From Alkalicoccobacillus gibsonii (GTDB lineage: Bacteria > Bacillota > Bacilli > Bacillales > Bacillaceae_D): a stretch of DNA of 64,000 nucleotides. Where the stretch lies: contig NZ_JAEUZA010000004.1 of assembly GCF_016798245.1 (NCBI RefSeq), positions 124,001 through 188,000 of the forward strand. Reading direction: 5' to 3'. The notes below the pieces were generated by a model that saw only the letters and a program-made list of their open reading frames with translations, did not search any database and had not been told where the DNA came from. Position 1 is the first letter of the stretch. Every line of letters starts with the position of its first letter. Made by a program: the position numbers and the translations under genes. Shown piece by piece: positions 36,752 through 45,759 of this stretch.

Positions 36752-37153
36752 ATGGGATTAAAAGAAACCTGGCATTTTTTAACTAGAAGCCATGCTGAAA
36801 CTGGGGAAAAACATAGTGATGAATCGCTTCAGACGAGGTACTATAAAGGCAATAAGGATAAAGTCATTGAAGCAATAGAAGCAGTTGTAAAGGAGTCTGG
36901 ATATACTTTAAAACGGACGGAACGTGAACGTGGAGAAATCATCATTGAGCAATCATCCGGTCAACGTTTTTTACTAGTAGCTTCTGTTATTACAGTAAGA
37001 CCATTTAAAACAGCTGTAGATTTTTCTTGCTCGTATAGTACCGTATTGCCTTCTGATTTTGGGAAAAGTAAACGAATGCTCGATGCTATGTACAAAAAAT
37101 TGGATAAACAACTCGTCTATATCGGGTCTGGCTTAGGGGAGCAACTATTATAA
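36752..37153 (+). CDS. Conserved-looking cytosolic protein of 133 residues, unknown function
   Basis: No membrane helix or signal. The central part alternates beta-like stretches (RGEIIIEQSSGQRFLLVASV, then KTAVDFSCSYST) with helices at both ends (KDKVIEAIEAVVKESG; KRMLDAMYKKLDKQL), so an alpha/beta two-layer fold is likely. I do not recognise a named family. AAGAGGGG precedes the ATG. It sits alone between the speD terminator and nrdR, with 80 bases to nrdR, and may be co-transcribed with it. Confidence 0.75.
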   Translation: MGLKETWHFLTRSHAETGEKHSDESLQTRYYKGNKDKVIEAIEAVVKESGYTLKRTERERGEIIIEQSSGQRFLLVASVITVRPFKTAVDFSCSYSTVLPSDFGKSKRMLDAMYKKLDKQLVYIGSGLGEQLL

Positions 37154-37233
37154 CCGCTTGTCAGCGCCCGTCTTTTTTTATAAAATAAATGGTATAAAGA
37201 AGACTTGACTTGTGTAAGGTTGGAGATGATTAC

Positions 37234-37689
37234 ATGCGATGTCCCACATGCCATTATAATGGCACAAGGGTACTGGATTCTAGACCAAGTGATGAAGCTC
37301 GTTCAATACGGAGACGAAGAGAATGTGAATCGTGTGGAAACCGATTTACAACCTTTGAAACGGTTGAAGAGGTTCCATTAATTGTTGTAAAAAAGGACGG
37401 GACGCGGCAGGAATTCAGTAGAGATAAAATTTTAAGAGGGCTTATTCGTGCATGTGAAAAACGAGCAGTTTCCCTTGAAACATTAGAAAATGTAGTAAAT
37501 AATGTGGAAAGAGATCTTAGAGGATCAGGGAAGAATGAAATGCTCAGCCAAGACGTTGGAGAATTAGTAATGGAACGACTGGCAGACATTGATGATGTAG
37601 CATACGTACGATTTGCATCAGTATATCGGCAATTTAAAGATATTAATGTCTTTATAAAGGAATTAACTGATTTAATGAACAAAGAGTAA
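37234..37689 (+). CDS. nrdR: NrdR: ribonucleotide reductase repressor
   Basis: 151 residues. N-terminal zinc ribbon (CPTC at residues 3-6, CESCG later) with the basic [15 protein letters not shown] segment that binds NrdR boxes, then an ATP-cone (about 49-139, [20 protein letters not shown]) that senses ATP/dATP. I chose ATG 37234, with TTGGAG upstream; the frame 24 bases longer has no ribosome site. NrdR represses nrd genes, none of which is in the window. Next to dnaB-dnaI, as in B. subtilis. Confidence 0.96.
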   Translation: MRCPTCHYNGTRVLDSRPSDEARSIRRRRECESCGNRFTTFETVEEVPLIVVKKDGTRQEFSRDKILRGLIRACEKRAVSLETLENVVNNVERDLRGSGKNEMLSQDVGELVMERLADIDDVAYVRFASVYRQFKDINVFIKELTDLMNKE

Positions 37690-37724
37690 TGTGAGACTAG
37701 GACAACCGAAAAACGTTTTAAAGA

Positions 37725-37767
37725 AGGCAAATGATTCTGCAAGCGAATCATTTGCCATTCGTGTTTT
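37725..37767 (+). terminator. GAATGATT-type hairpin after nrdR
   Basis: GGCAAATGATTC and GAATCATTTGCC form a stem of 12 bp around TGCAAGC. The T content after it is modest. The sequence recurs after pheT and, in shorter form, after mqnC and yshE. Confidence 0.7.
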
Positions 37768-37924
37768 ATTGAACGGGCAAGTGGATTCTACCGCGGTGCA
37801 AATCTAGAAATCCAACAATCCTTTTAAAACCCTTATTTCCTGCTTTGCCAGATTTATGAGGCGCAGAAATAGAAGGAACATGTTACACTATGAGCACGAT
37901 TGAAGAAACAAGGGGGGCACTACG

Positions 37925-39373
37925 TTGAGCTGGCACTGGAGGGAGCTGCTTCCTGTTGACAGGTATACCGTTCGAACGTCTGATTATTTAACAGATATGG
38001 ATCAAAAGGTAATGGTATTACTCTATCAACCATTAATAGGTACGGTAGCAAACGGTTTATATACAACTTTATGGGCACATTTAGAACGAGACCAATGGGT
38101 TAGCTCCGAGCAAACGCATCGGCAGCTGATGTTAATGACAGAGCTCTCACTAGGAGAGATTTTTGAACAACGTAAAAAGCTTGAAGGAATCGGTCTACTC
38201 AAAAGCTACAAACAAAAAGCTGATTCTGAGAGTCGATATCTTTATGAACTTCAGCCACCTATGACACCTAAACAATTTTTTGAAAATGATGTGCTAAGCG
38301 TGTATCTTTTTAACCGGTTAGGGAAAACCCAATTTAGAGAATTGCGTAATCGGTTTTCGGTGGATGCGGTCCCGACATCAGAGTATACCGAGTTAACCTA
38401 CTCATTTGATGAGGTATATACGTCCTTACATCATTCTGAAATGGTTTCAAATTTACGTTCTGAAACCGGGGAAGCATTGGCAAATCATACAAATAAAACG
38501 ATTCTTTCACGTCATGATAAACAAGGTTTTTCCTTCGAGGATTTTGATATGGAACTAATGAAAAACGCACTTTCTAGCTTTGTTGTTCCAGAACAGGCGA
38601 TTACGAAAGTGGTTGAAGAAACAATCATTCGATTGGCGTTTGTTTATTGCGTGGATCCGCTTGAAATGAGTAAGATTGTTTCGCAAGCGGTTGGACCAGA
38701 TGAACGAGTTGATTTGGAGCTATTAAGAAAGAAAGCGCAGGATTGGTATCGCCTGGAATATGGAAGTAACCCTCCTGGACTTGGTCTGAGAACACAGCCG
38801 ATGAATGAACGTACAATGAATCAGAAAGAACCAACAACAGATGAAGAGAAGACGATCCTCTTTTATGAGGAGACTTCGCCATTAAGGCTTCTTGAACTAC
38901 GCTCTGAGGGTGCACAGGTTGCTCCAGCTGATGCGAAGATTGTAGAAGGACTTATTCTTGATTATCAGTTGTTACCTGGCGTTGCAAATGTCTTGTTGGA
39001 TTATGTATTGTATCAATATGATATGAAGCTTTCCAAGCCACTTGTTCATAAGATTGCGGGTCATTGGTCAAGGAAAAAAGTAAAGCTTGTGCAAGAAGCG
39101 ATGCAGCTAGCAAAGCAAGAGAAACAAAGCAAAGCGGAAGCCGCAGATTCATATTCCACACAGAAGCAACAAGGGAAACGAAATCGTAAGAAAGACAAGC
39201 TTCCAAAATGGCTTCTTGAAGAAAAGCAATCCCAAGAGCAGGCAAAAGCGGAAACGGCCTCAGCGAGTGAAACCAAGTCAAATCAGCAGAATGATACAGA
39301 GCAACAATCAAAACAAAGCTTTGAGAGCATGCTTGAAGAATTAAAACGATCAAAACAACAAAAGGGAGGGTAA
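37925..39373 (+). CDS. dnaB: DnaB replication initiation and membrane attachment protein
   Basis: 482 residues, the Bacillus helicase co-loader (not the E. coli DnaB helicase). It acts with DnaD and DnaI to load the DnaC helicase at oriC and restart sites. The N-terminal DDBH1-like winged helix (about 1-130, YQPLIGTVANGLYTTLWAHL) and the DDBH2 domain (about 320-400, EGLILDYQLLPGVANVLLDY) are visible, followed by a charged, Gln/Lys-rich tail. TTG start with AAGGGGGGC upstream. Two bases separate it from dnaI. Confidence 0.93.
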   Translation: MSWHWRELLPVDRYTVRTSDYLTDMDQKVMVLLYQPLIGTVANGLYTTLWAHLERDQWVSSEQTHRQLMLMTELSLGEIFEQRKKLEGIGLLKSYKQKADSESRYLYELQPPMTPKQFFENDVLSVYLFNRLGKTQFRELRNRFSVDAVPTSEYTELTYSFDEVYTSLHHSEMVSNLRSETGEALANHTNKTILSRHDKQGFSFEDFDMELMKNALSSFVVPEQAITKVVEETIIRLAFVYCVDPLEMSKIVSQAVGPDERVDLELLRKKAQDWYRLEYGSNPPGLGLRTQPMNERTMNQKEPTTDEEKTILFYEETSPLRLLELRSEGAQVAPADAKIVEGLILDYQLLPGVANVLLDYVLYQYDMKLSKPLVHKIAGHWSRKKVKLVQEAMQLAKQEKQSKAEAADSYSTQKQQGKRNRKKDKLPKWLLEEKQSQEQAKAETASASETKSNQQNDTEQQSKQSFESMLEELKRSKQQKGG

Positions 39374-39375
39374 TT

Positions 39376-40302
39376 GTGGAACGTATAGACACAGCGCTTT
39401 CCAAATGGGATGGAAATGATGAGCTTCAAAAGCGATTGGATCGTGCGAAGGATGCTTTGCTTGAGAGTCCTTACATCATTCGCTTTTTAGACGAACATCC
39501 AAATGTGACAAGTGAGATGGTCTCAACTGGACTTAACAAGCTCTATGAATATAAAAAAGAGCGTGAGAACTGTGATAACTGTCCGGGACTTGAACGCTGT
39601 CCAAATTTAATGCAAGGGTATCAGCCAGAGCTTTATGTGGATCGTAAGCATTTAGAGCTTCGGTATCATGCCTGTAGCCTAAAGGTTCAAGCAGAAAAAC
39701 AAAAGCAGGAACAAACCCTCATTCAATCACTTTATATTCCAAAAGAAGTCCTTTCCGCTAGCTTTGAACAACTGGATCACGGAACTGACCGAATGGAAGC
39801 GAGTCGCGCGGCCCTCCATTTTGCGATGAATGCAAAACCAGGAGAAGATGGGCACGGGTTATACCTATACGGCAAATTTGGCGTTGGAAAGACCTACTTG
39901 ATGGGTGCGGTTGCGAATGAACTGAAGGATCGAGGCATTGAAACATTTATTATTTTCGCTCCTGATTTCTTTCGAGAGATGCGACAATCAATCTCTGATG
40001 GTTCGTTTCAAGAGAAGCTAGAAGCTGTTAAAAAAGCACAAGTATTGATCCTGGACGATATTGGTGCAGAGACGACCTCAAGCTGGACAAGGGATGATGT
40101 ATTAGGTGCAATTTTGCAGCATCGAATGCTTGAAAAGCTTCCTACTCTTTTTACTTCAAACTATGATTATGATGAGTTGGAACGACATCTTGCTTATTCA
40201 GATAAAGGTGGCACAGAAGAGCTAAAGGCTATGCGTATTATGGAGCGTATTAAGCACTATACAGAGGCCATTATGGTTAAAGGAGAGAATCGGAGAAGCT
40301 AA
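39376..40302 (+). CDS. dnaI: DnaI helicase loader
   Basis: 308 residues. The N-terminal helicase-interaction domain carries a zinc-binding set (CDNC ... CPNLMQG, about residues 60-72, then a later HACSLK). The C-terminal AAA+ ATPase (about 130-308) has Walker A YGKFGVGKTYL and Walker B VLILDDIGAE. GTG start with AGGGAGG nearby, directly after the dnaB stop. Forms the dnaB-dnaI pair. Confidence 0.96.
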   Translation: MERIDTALSKWDGNDELQKRLDRAKDALLESPYIIRFLDEHPNVTSEMVSTGLNKLYEYKKERENCDNCPGLERCPNLMQGYQPELYVDRKHLELRYHACSLKVQAEKQKQEQTLIQSLYIPKEVLSASFEQLDHGTDRMEASRAALHFAMNAKPGEDGHGLYLYGKFGVGKTYLMGAVANELKDRGIETFIIFAPDFFREMRQSISDGSFQEKLEAVKKAQVLILDDIGAETTSSWTRDDVLGAILQHRMLEKLPTLFTSNYDYDELERHLAYSDKGGTEELKAMRIMERIKHYTEAIMVKGENRRS

Positions 40303-40400
40303 TTCAGCCTCTCCTTTTTTATTTGGTGTTGGCAATTGGAAGTTTCTATTTATCTATGATACGATGAAATCATCCTTTAAAAGGTGATGGGGGTTACAAC

Positions 40401-41513
40401 ATGAGCGTTGATGAAATACTTGAACGCGCCGTCAATGGAGAGCGAATCTCCATGGAGGACGCTGTAAAATTATATGAGAGTGATGACCTTGAAAAGCTAG
40501 GGAAAGCCGCTGATACAATTATGAAAAAATGGCACCCTGAGCCGGTTACAACATTTGTCATCGGACGAAATGTGAACTACACAAATTTCTGTGATACATA
40601 TTGCAGCTTTTGTGCATTTTATCGCCCGCCTAATTCAAAGCAAGGCTATGTTCTTGACGACGAAGTAATCTTCTCGAAAATTCAAGAAACACTTGATGTA
40701 GGTGGAACAGAAATCTTAATGCAAGGTGGAACCAATCCTAATTTAAAGCTTGATTACTATACGAATCTTCTAAAAGGAATTAAGGAGCGTTTCCCTGACA
40801 TTTGGATGCACTCGTTCTCTCCTGCTGAGATTTGGAAAATCGCTGAGGTGTCTGACTTATCAGTTGAAGAAGTTCTACGTGAGCTTCATGCGGCAGGACT
40901 TGACAGTATGCCAGGTGGCGGAGCTGAAATATTAACTGAAGAAACGAGACTACGTGTTAGTCGCTTGAAGGTTACGTGGGAACAGTGGATGGATGCGATG
41001 AAAGCAAGTAAGAAGGTTGGTATGTTCGGTTCGGCAACCATGGTTATTGGTTTTGGTGAGTCTTTTGAAGAGCGTGCCTTGCACCTACAGCGAGTGAGAG
41101 ATGCTCAAGATGAAACTGAATGCTTTACAGCCTTTATTTCTTGGTTGCTCCAACCTGAGAACACAGGACTGCGTCGATTAAAGAAACTGACAAAAGAAGA
41201 TTATCTTAAGAATGTAGCGATTTCTCGTATTTTCTTAGATAACATTCCAAACTTCCAGTCTTCATGGGTAACAATGGGACCTGAAGTAGGGAAGCAATCA
41301 CTTCACTTCGGATGTAACGACTTTGGTTCAACGATGATGGAAGAGAATGTGGTGTCAGCAGCCAATACAACGCATAAGGTAAATACGAACCTAACACTTC
41401 GTTTGATTCGTGAAGCGGGCAAAATTCCTGCGCAACGTACAACGTCTTATGATATTGTCCGTGTGTTTGATGAGGAAGAATCCGCTGAAAAAGACTTTAT
41501 CATGCAAAACTAA
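40401..41513 (+). CDS. mqnC: Cyclic dehypoxanthinyl futalosine synthase MqnC
   Basis: 370 residues, a radical SAM enzyme of the futalosine route to menaquinone: it cyclises dehypoxanthine futalosine. The 4Fe-4S site CDTYCSFC (Cys64, Cys68, Cys71) is followed by AFYRPPN, and GGTEILMQGGTNP, SFSPAEIWKI and DSMPGGGAEIL are typical of MqnC rather than MqnE. No other mqn gene is in the window. GTGATGGGGG lies upstream of the ATG. A terminator follows. B. subtilis lacks this gene and uses the classical men pathway. Confidence 0.93.
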   Translation: MSVDEILERAVNGERISMEDAVKLYESDDLEKLGKAADTIMKKWHPEPVTTFVIGRNVNYTNFCDTYCSFCAFYRPPNSKQGYVLDDEVIFSKIQETLDVGGTEILMQGGTNPNLKLDYYTNLLKGIKERFPDIWMHSFSPAEIWKIAEVSDLSVEEVLRELHAAGLDSMPGGGAEILTEETRLRVSRLKVTWEQWMDAMKASKKVGMFGSATMVIGFGESFEERALHLQRVRDAQDETECFTAFISWLLQPENTGLRRLKKLTKEDYLKNVAISRIFLDNIPNFQSSWVTMGPEVGKQSLHFGCNDFGSTMMEENVVSAANTTHKVNTNLTLRLIREAGKIPAQRTTSYDIVRVFDEEESAEKDFIMQN

Positions 41514-41521
41514 ATAACTAA

Positions 41522-41558
41522 ACGCTTCTTGTCTTAATGGCAGGAAGCTTTTTTTATT
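41522..41558 (+). terminator. Terminator of mqnC
   Basis: GCTTCTTG and CAGGAAGC (one G-U pair) form a stem, followed by seven T. Confidence 0.85.
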
Positions 41559-41591
41559 TGTAACATAACTACTAAAAATCAATACGAAAAT

Positions 41592-41624
41592 AGCGAATGA
41601 TTCGATTGCAGAACCATTCGCCTT
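41592..41624 (+). other. GAATGATT-type hairpin before repeat copy A
   Basis: GCGAATGATT and AACCATTCGC pair around CGATTGCAG. It lies about 20 bases before repeat copy A, as do similar hairpins before copy C and remnant D. Confidence 0.6.
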
Positions 41625-41643
41625 TGTAATTTTACTGGAACAA

Positions 41644-41763
41644 GCGGAGGGAGAACCTGAGACTCCTACGGAATAGAACGTGGTGAAGACACTGTAGCGG
41701 CGCTCTTTCCGCGAAAGGGGCTGAGGCCGTTCCCGTGTAAAGCGAGGGATTCTCCTGTAGCGG
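41644..41763 (+). repeat. Foldback repeat, subtype 2, copy A
   Basis: About 120 bases between mqnC and ytxC. The outer stem is GGAGAACC with GGATTCTCC, a second stem pairs GAACG-T-GG with CCGTTC, and the core is CTGTAGCGGCGC with TTTCCGCG. Copies B and C follow the same plan. About 26 bases of the 3' flank (TGCTATATTCATGT) are also shared with copy B. The remaining 200 bases before ytxC show no gene. Confidence 0.85.
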
Positions 41764-41963
41764 ATTTATTGCTATATTCATGTCTTACTATCTGAATTAA
41801 TGTTATGTCTCACCCACCGTTTTTTTATTTGGAGGAATGTGTCGGACGAAAAAGCAAACAGATTCGGTCATGTTCTTCTTATTTATACATAGGATGAAAT
41901 AGAGCCCAAGATTGGCATAAGGACACGTTGTAAAGAGTTTGATAAGGTTAGGGGGAATATCGG

Positions 41964-42833
41964 TTGATCGCCATTCATTTTGAAGAAAAGCTAGATTGTC
42001 ACAAACTCTATCAAGAATTAACGCACTATGTTCAAAAATATCAGCCCTATGGCCTTGGTGCGGATATACAAGTTCATGATGCAGGGACGTTGTTTGTTCA
42101 CTACGAAGATCGCCATGTGAGCTTTTATGATTCGTTTCATCCACTGCTAGCTTCTTTGTTAACGGACTTTGTGATTAACAGTAAGGAAGAAGAGTGGCTG
42201 CTATCAATTATTGAAACAATGTTTTATTTCACTGATCATGAAGAACAGTATCAAATCCTTTCTATTGCAAAACGCATCCTAGATGGTGACATAGAAGATT
42301 TACCGGACATCCAGTTATTTTTTAATCGAAAAGAGTTTATCTATCAAGCATTTGCCACGAACCTCGAACAAGAAACGTCTTTTTATTATGAACCCTTTTT
42401 AACGTTTCGCCTTAGAGAATATGGAGAACTACTTATAGATTGTGTAGAGATGGCGATTGATGAATATATGTTAGAACAGGATTATCAACATATGCTAGAA
42501 AATTATCGTCAGCATCTTAGGAACTCTCCTTGCAAGGTGAGTCGCGTTTATGTTGTTCATGATCAAGTATTTACGTTGTATGACTCGCAATTTCGTGAGT
42601 TAACACGTGATGAAATCCTTTTTTATTTGGAGGAAGATTTAATTTTTGAGGAAGGGTTGGATGTGCAGGATATGTTAATTAGTCCATTAGTAAGTATGGT
42701 CCCGGCTGAGGTTCATTTGTTTACGAATGAACCAGAGAATGGGCTCATTGCTTCAATTCAGTCTATCTTTGAAGAACGCCTGCAACTCTATCCGCTAAAA
42801 GATCAGGCCGATAAAAAATGTGAACCCACTTGA
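41964..42833 (+). CDS. ytxC: YtxC: sporulation protein
   Basis: 289 residues, soluble, mostly helical, rich in Glu, Leu and Tyr, with YFTDHEEQYQILSIAKRIL and FLTFRLREYGELLIDCVEMA as family-like blocks. YtxC is a conserved sporulation-associated protein of unknown biochemical role. TTG start with TTAGGGGG upstream. It lies directly before thrS as in B. subtilis; the upstream gap has repeat copy A instead of close linkage to dnaI. Confidence 0.88.
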   Translation: MIAIHFEEKLDCHKLYQELTHYVQKYQPYGLGADIQVHDAGTLFVHYEDRHVSFYDSFHPLLASLLTDFVINSKEEEWLLSIIETMFYFTDHEEQYQILSIAKRILDGDIEDLPDIQLFFNRKEFIYQAFATNLEQETSFYYEPFLTFRLREYGELLIDCVEMAIDEYMLEQDYQHMLENYRQHLRNSPCKVSRVYVVHDQVFTLYDSQFRELTRDEILFYLEEDLIFEEGLDVQDMLISPLVSMVPAEVHLFTNEPENGLIASIQSIFEERLQLYPLKDQADKKCEPT

Positions 42834-42892
42834 TTTTTTCTGTATGCCTCCCTATAATATACTACATATTAAGATTATGATGATCTAAACAG

Positions 42893-43122
42893 TGTAGATA
42901 AGGACACGAGGCATATAAGATAGTTTTCAGAGAATGAGGCAATTGCTGAGAGCCTCTAAACTAGATGTATGAGCTTACCACCTTTGAACTGCATCGGGGA
43001 ACATTTAGTAACCGGTGCCGGCACGCAGCCGTTATCTGTATGATAAGCCGTAGTACGGACATTAGGGTGGAACCGCGAACCACACTCGCCCCTTCATTGG
43101 AAGGGACGAGTGTTTTTTTGTG
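42893..43122 (+). promoter_or_regulatory. thrS: T-box riboswitch of thrS (threonine)
   Basis: The conserved T-box AGGGTGGAACCGCG is at 43064-43077. A Stem I-like domain precedes it (AGAGAATGAGGC region), with a candidate specifier codon ACC at 42977-42979, immediately followed by another ACC. The terminator is ACTCGCCCCTT with AAGGGACGAGT, followed by seven T (43084-43119). Uncharged tRNA-Thr would favour the antiterminator. Confidence 0.93.
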
Positions 43123-43153
43123 CTCGTATTTACAAAAAAAGGAGAGAACGTAC

Positions 43154-45064
43154 ATGGAACAGTTAGAATTAATTTTCCCTGATGGAGCGAAGAAGGAGTT
43201 TCCGAAAGGGTCAACAACAGAAGATGTCGCTGCATCAATTAGTCCTGGACTTAAGAAAAAAGCAATTGCTGGTAAGATTAATGGTCAATTAATTGATCTG
43301 AAGCGCCCGATTCCAGAGAGTGGTGAGGTTGCTATTATCACACCTGAATCAGATGAAGCATTAGAGGTCCTTAGACATAGTACGGCTCACTTAATGGCTC
43401 AAGCGGTTCGTCGTTTGTTCAAAAATGTGAAGCTTGGTGTAGGTCCAGTGATTGAAGATGGTTTCTACTATGATATCGATTCAGAGGAGTCCATTACGCA
43501 AGAGGACTTACCGAAGATCGAAAAAGAAATGAAAAAGATTGTCTCAGAAAACCTTGAGATCCATCGTCTTGAAGTAAGCCGCGAGGAAGCAAAAGTGAAA
43601 TTTGGTGAAGACGAGTATAAACAGGAGCTACTTGAAGCGATTCCTGAGGGTGAGCAAGTAACGATCTATGAGCAAGGCGAATTCTTTGATTTATGCCGTG
43701 GCATTCACGTTCCATCAACTAATAAGATCAAAGCGTTCAAACTACAGAACTTAGCTGGTGCTTATTGGAGAGGGAATAGCGACAACAAGATGTTACAACG
43801 CATTTATGGGACAGCATTCTTTAAGCAGGCTGACTTAGATGAGCATCTAGAGCTATTACGTCAAGCAAAAGAGCGTGATCACCGTAAGCTGGGTCGTGAA
43901 TTAGAACTATTCATGTTTTCAGAAGAAGCACCAGGTATGCCGTTCTTCCTTCCAAACGGACAAACGATCCGCACAGAGCTTGAGAATTTTTCACGTAATC
44001 TCTATACAAAAGCAGGGTATCAAGAAGTTCGTACGCCTTTAATGATGAATCAACGTCTATGGGAGCAATCAGGTCACTGGGATCACTACCATGAGAATAT
44101 GTACTTCTCTGATGTAGATGATAAACGTTTTGCCCTTAAGCCAATGAACTGTCCTGGGCATATGTTAATTTATAAAAATGCACAGCACTCGTATCGTGAT
44201 CTTCCAATTCGTATGGCTGAATTCGGGCAAGTTCACCGTCATGAGCTAAGTGGATCGTTAAACGGAATGCTTCGTGTTCGTACGTTCACGCAAGATGACG
44301 CGCATATCTTTGTGGCACCGAACCAAATTGAAGATGAGCTAAAGCAAGTATTCGGTCTTGTTGACCAAATCTACAGCACGTTCGGATTTGACTACTCTGT
44401 AGAGCTTTCGACTCGTCCAGAAGACTCCATGGGAGCAGACGAGCTTTGGGAACAAGCAGAGCAGTCGCTTGAAAATGTCTTAAAGGACTTAAATGTAGAT
44501 TACATTTTAAATGAAGGAGACGGAGCATTCTACGGTCCTAAAATTGACTTCCACATCAAGGATGCACTAAAACGTAGTCACCAATGTGCAACGATCCAGC
44601 TTGATTTCCAAATGCCAGAGAAATTTGATCTGACTTATGTAAATGAGCAAGGCGAAAAAGATCGTCCGATTGTTATTCACCGTGCTGTATTTGGTTCAAT
44701 CGACCGCTTTATCGCCATCTTAATCGAACACTTCGGAGGAGCCTTCCCGACGTGGTTAGCGCCTGTACAAGTTCAAGTGATCCCAGTTTCTCCAGAAGCA
44801 CACTTAGAGTATGCACAGGAAGTGAAATCATTGTTCGAAGGAATGGGTGTGCGCGTTCAGCTTGACGAGCGTAACGAGAAAATCGGTTATAAAATCCGTG
44901 AAGCTCAAATGAAAAAAACACCTTACATGCTTGTACTTGGAGACAAAGAAGTAGCAGATGGTACAGTAAATGTTCGTAAATATGGAGAGCAGGATCAACA
45001 GGTAGTAGATAAAGACGCGTTCCTTGCTCAAGTAGTTGAAGAAATCTCAACACACCGACTGTAA
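43154..45064 (+). CDS. thrS: Threonyl-tRNA synthetase
   Basis: 636 residues. Domains: TGS (about 1-62, LIFPDGAKKEFPKGST), the editing domain (about 65-240, HSTAHLMAQAV and FDLCRGIHVPST), class II catalytic core (about 245-535; zinc-site Cys333 in MNCPGHM, motif 2 RVRTFTQDDAHIF, motif 3 GSIDRFIAILIEHFGG) and C-terminal anticodon-binding domain (about 540-636). ATG 43154 follows AAAGGAGAG; the longer reading frame runs back through the T-box leader and is not coding. Confidence 0.97.
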   Translation: MEQLELIFPDGAKKEFPKGSTTEDVAASISPGLKKKAIAGKINGQLIDLKRPIPESGEVAIITPESDEALEVLRHSTAHLMAQAVRRLFKNVKLGVGPVIEDGFYYDIDSEESITQEDLPKIEKEMKKIVSENLEIHRLEVSREEAKVKFGEDEYKQELLEAIPEGEQVTIYEQGEFFDLCRGIHVPSTNKIKAFKLQNLAGAYWRGNSDNKMLQRIYGTAFFKQADLDEHLELLRQAKERDHRKLGRELELFMFSEEAPGMPFFLPNGQTIRTELENFSRNLYTKAGYQEVRTPLMMNQRLWEQSGHWDHYHENMYFSDVDDKRFALKPMNCPGHMLIYKNAQHSYRDLPIRMAEFGQVHRHELSGSLNGMLRVRTFTQDDAHIFVAPNQIEDELKQVFGLVDQIYSTFGFDYSVELSTRPEDSMGADELWEQAEQSLENVLKDLNVDYILNEGDGAFYGPKIDFHIKDALKRSHQCATIQLDFQMPEKFDLTYVNEQGEKDRPIVIHRAVFGSIDRFIAILIEHFGGAFPTWLAPVQVQVIPVSPEAHLEYAQEVKSLFEGMGVRVQLDERNEKIGYKIREAQMKKTPYMLVLGDKEVADGTVNVRKYGEQDQQVVDKDAFLAQVVEEISTHRL

Positions 45065-45090
45065 TAAATAAACGAAGGGAGGGGACTCAT

Positions 45091-45474
45091 TTGGATTTTC
45101 AAATGACCGAGCACGGATTTACACATACTACTTCATTTGATACGCTACATGTGTCTGGGGATGAAACGTACGGGTTTAGACCGTATCAATTACTTGTTTC
45201 TTCTATTGCAGTGTGTAGCGGGGGCGTTTTCAGGAAAATCCTTAAAAAGAAACGCATTTCCTTTGATGACATGTCACTGTCGGCTGACGTGGTCCGAAAT
45301 GTTGATGGAGTGAACGAAGTGACGGATGTCTCCCTCCATTTTGTGATAACAGGAACGGACGCTTCAGAGAGCACGATTCAAAAAGCATTGGATCTCGCAA
45401 CGAAAAATTGTCCAATCGTCCAATCTGTAAACAAAAGCATTCGAATTACAGAGACTTTTACTTTAATTAAATGA
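45091..45474 (+). CDS. OsmC/Ohr family protein
   Basis: 127 residues with the OsmC fold: YGFRPYQLLVSSIAVCSGGVF holds the first, peroxidatic-type cysteine and NCPIVQSVNKSI the second. Such proteins reduce organic hydroperoxides or act as related thiol enzymes; the substrate here is unknown. TTG start with GGGAGGGG upstream. It lies 26 bases after thrS and may be read through from it; the infC promoter starts just after its stop. Confidence 0.88.
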   Translation: MDFQMTEHGFTHTTSFDTLHVSGDETYGFRPYQLLVSSIAVCSGGVFRKILKKKRISFDDMSLSADVVRNVDGVNEVTDVSLHFVITGTDASESTIQKALDLATKNCPIVQSVNKSIRITETFTLIK

Positions 45475-45479
45475 GTAGG

Positions 45480-45508
45480 TTGACAGCCTGTTTCGCCTAT
45501 GATATTAT
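45480..45508 (+). promoter_or_regulatory. SigmaA-type promoter of infC-rpmI-rplT
   Basis: Perfect TTGACA (45480-45485), 17-base spacer, TATTAT (45503-45508). It starts four bases after the OsmC gene stop codon. Confidence 0.85.
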
Positions 45509-45514
45509 TCTAAG

Positions 45515-45759
45515 AGTGTGTTAAACAAACTATAGGAAAGCAGAAGCGCCCGCTTCTCACCTGATCGACCGGAGTCGGTAGGTATCATTCGTTTTCAGTA
45601 TTAACGAGTATTCAGTGTGGGCGCAGTGCGTCCGCACTTTTTTGTGTGGAATCTTGTTAAAGCGTACTGCTGTTACTTTCTTGTACACACGTCAATGATG
45701 ATGACCTGTTTAGACGATATACAGTCTGCAAGATCAAAATCCAGTGGAGGTGGCTCATT
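45515..45759 (+). promoter_or_regulatory. L20-type leader of the infC operon
   Basis: About 245 bases between promoter and infC. It contains a GC-rich segment (GACCGGAGTCGGTAGG) and an intrinsic-terminator hairpin, GTGTGGGCGC with GCGTCCGCAC followed by TTTTTT (45614-45644). In B. subtilis ribosomal protein L20 binds the leader and promotes termination. The order infC-rpmI-rplT and the terminator fit that model; the L20 site itself was not folded. Confidence 0.75.

Noticed and set aside
42965-43153. In-frame N-terminal extension of ThrS
   Set aside because: The extension runs through the T-box leader and its terminator; ATG 43154 has a proper ribosome site and gives the normal ThrS length.
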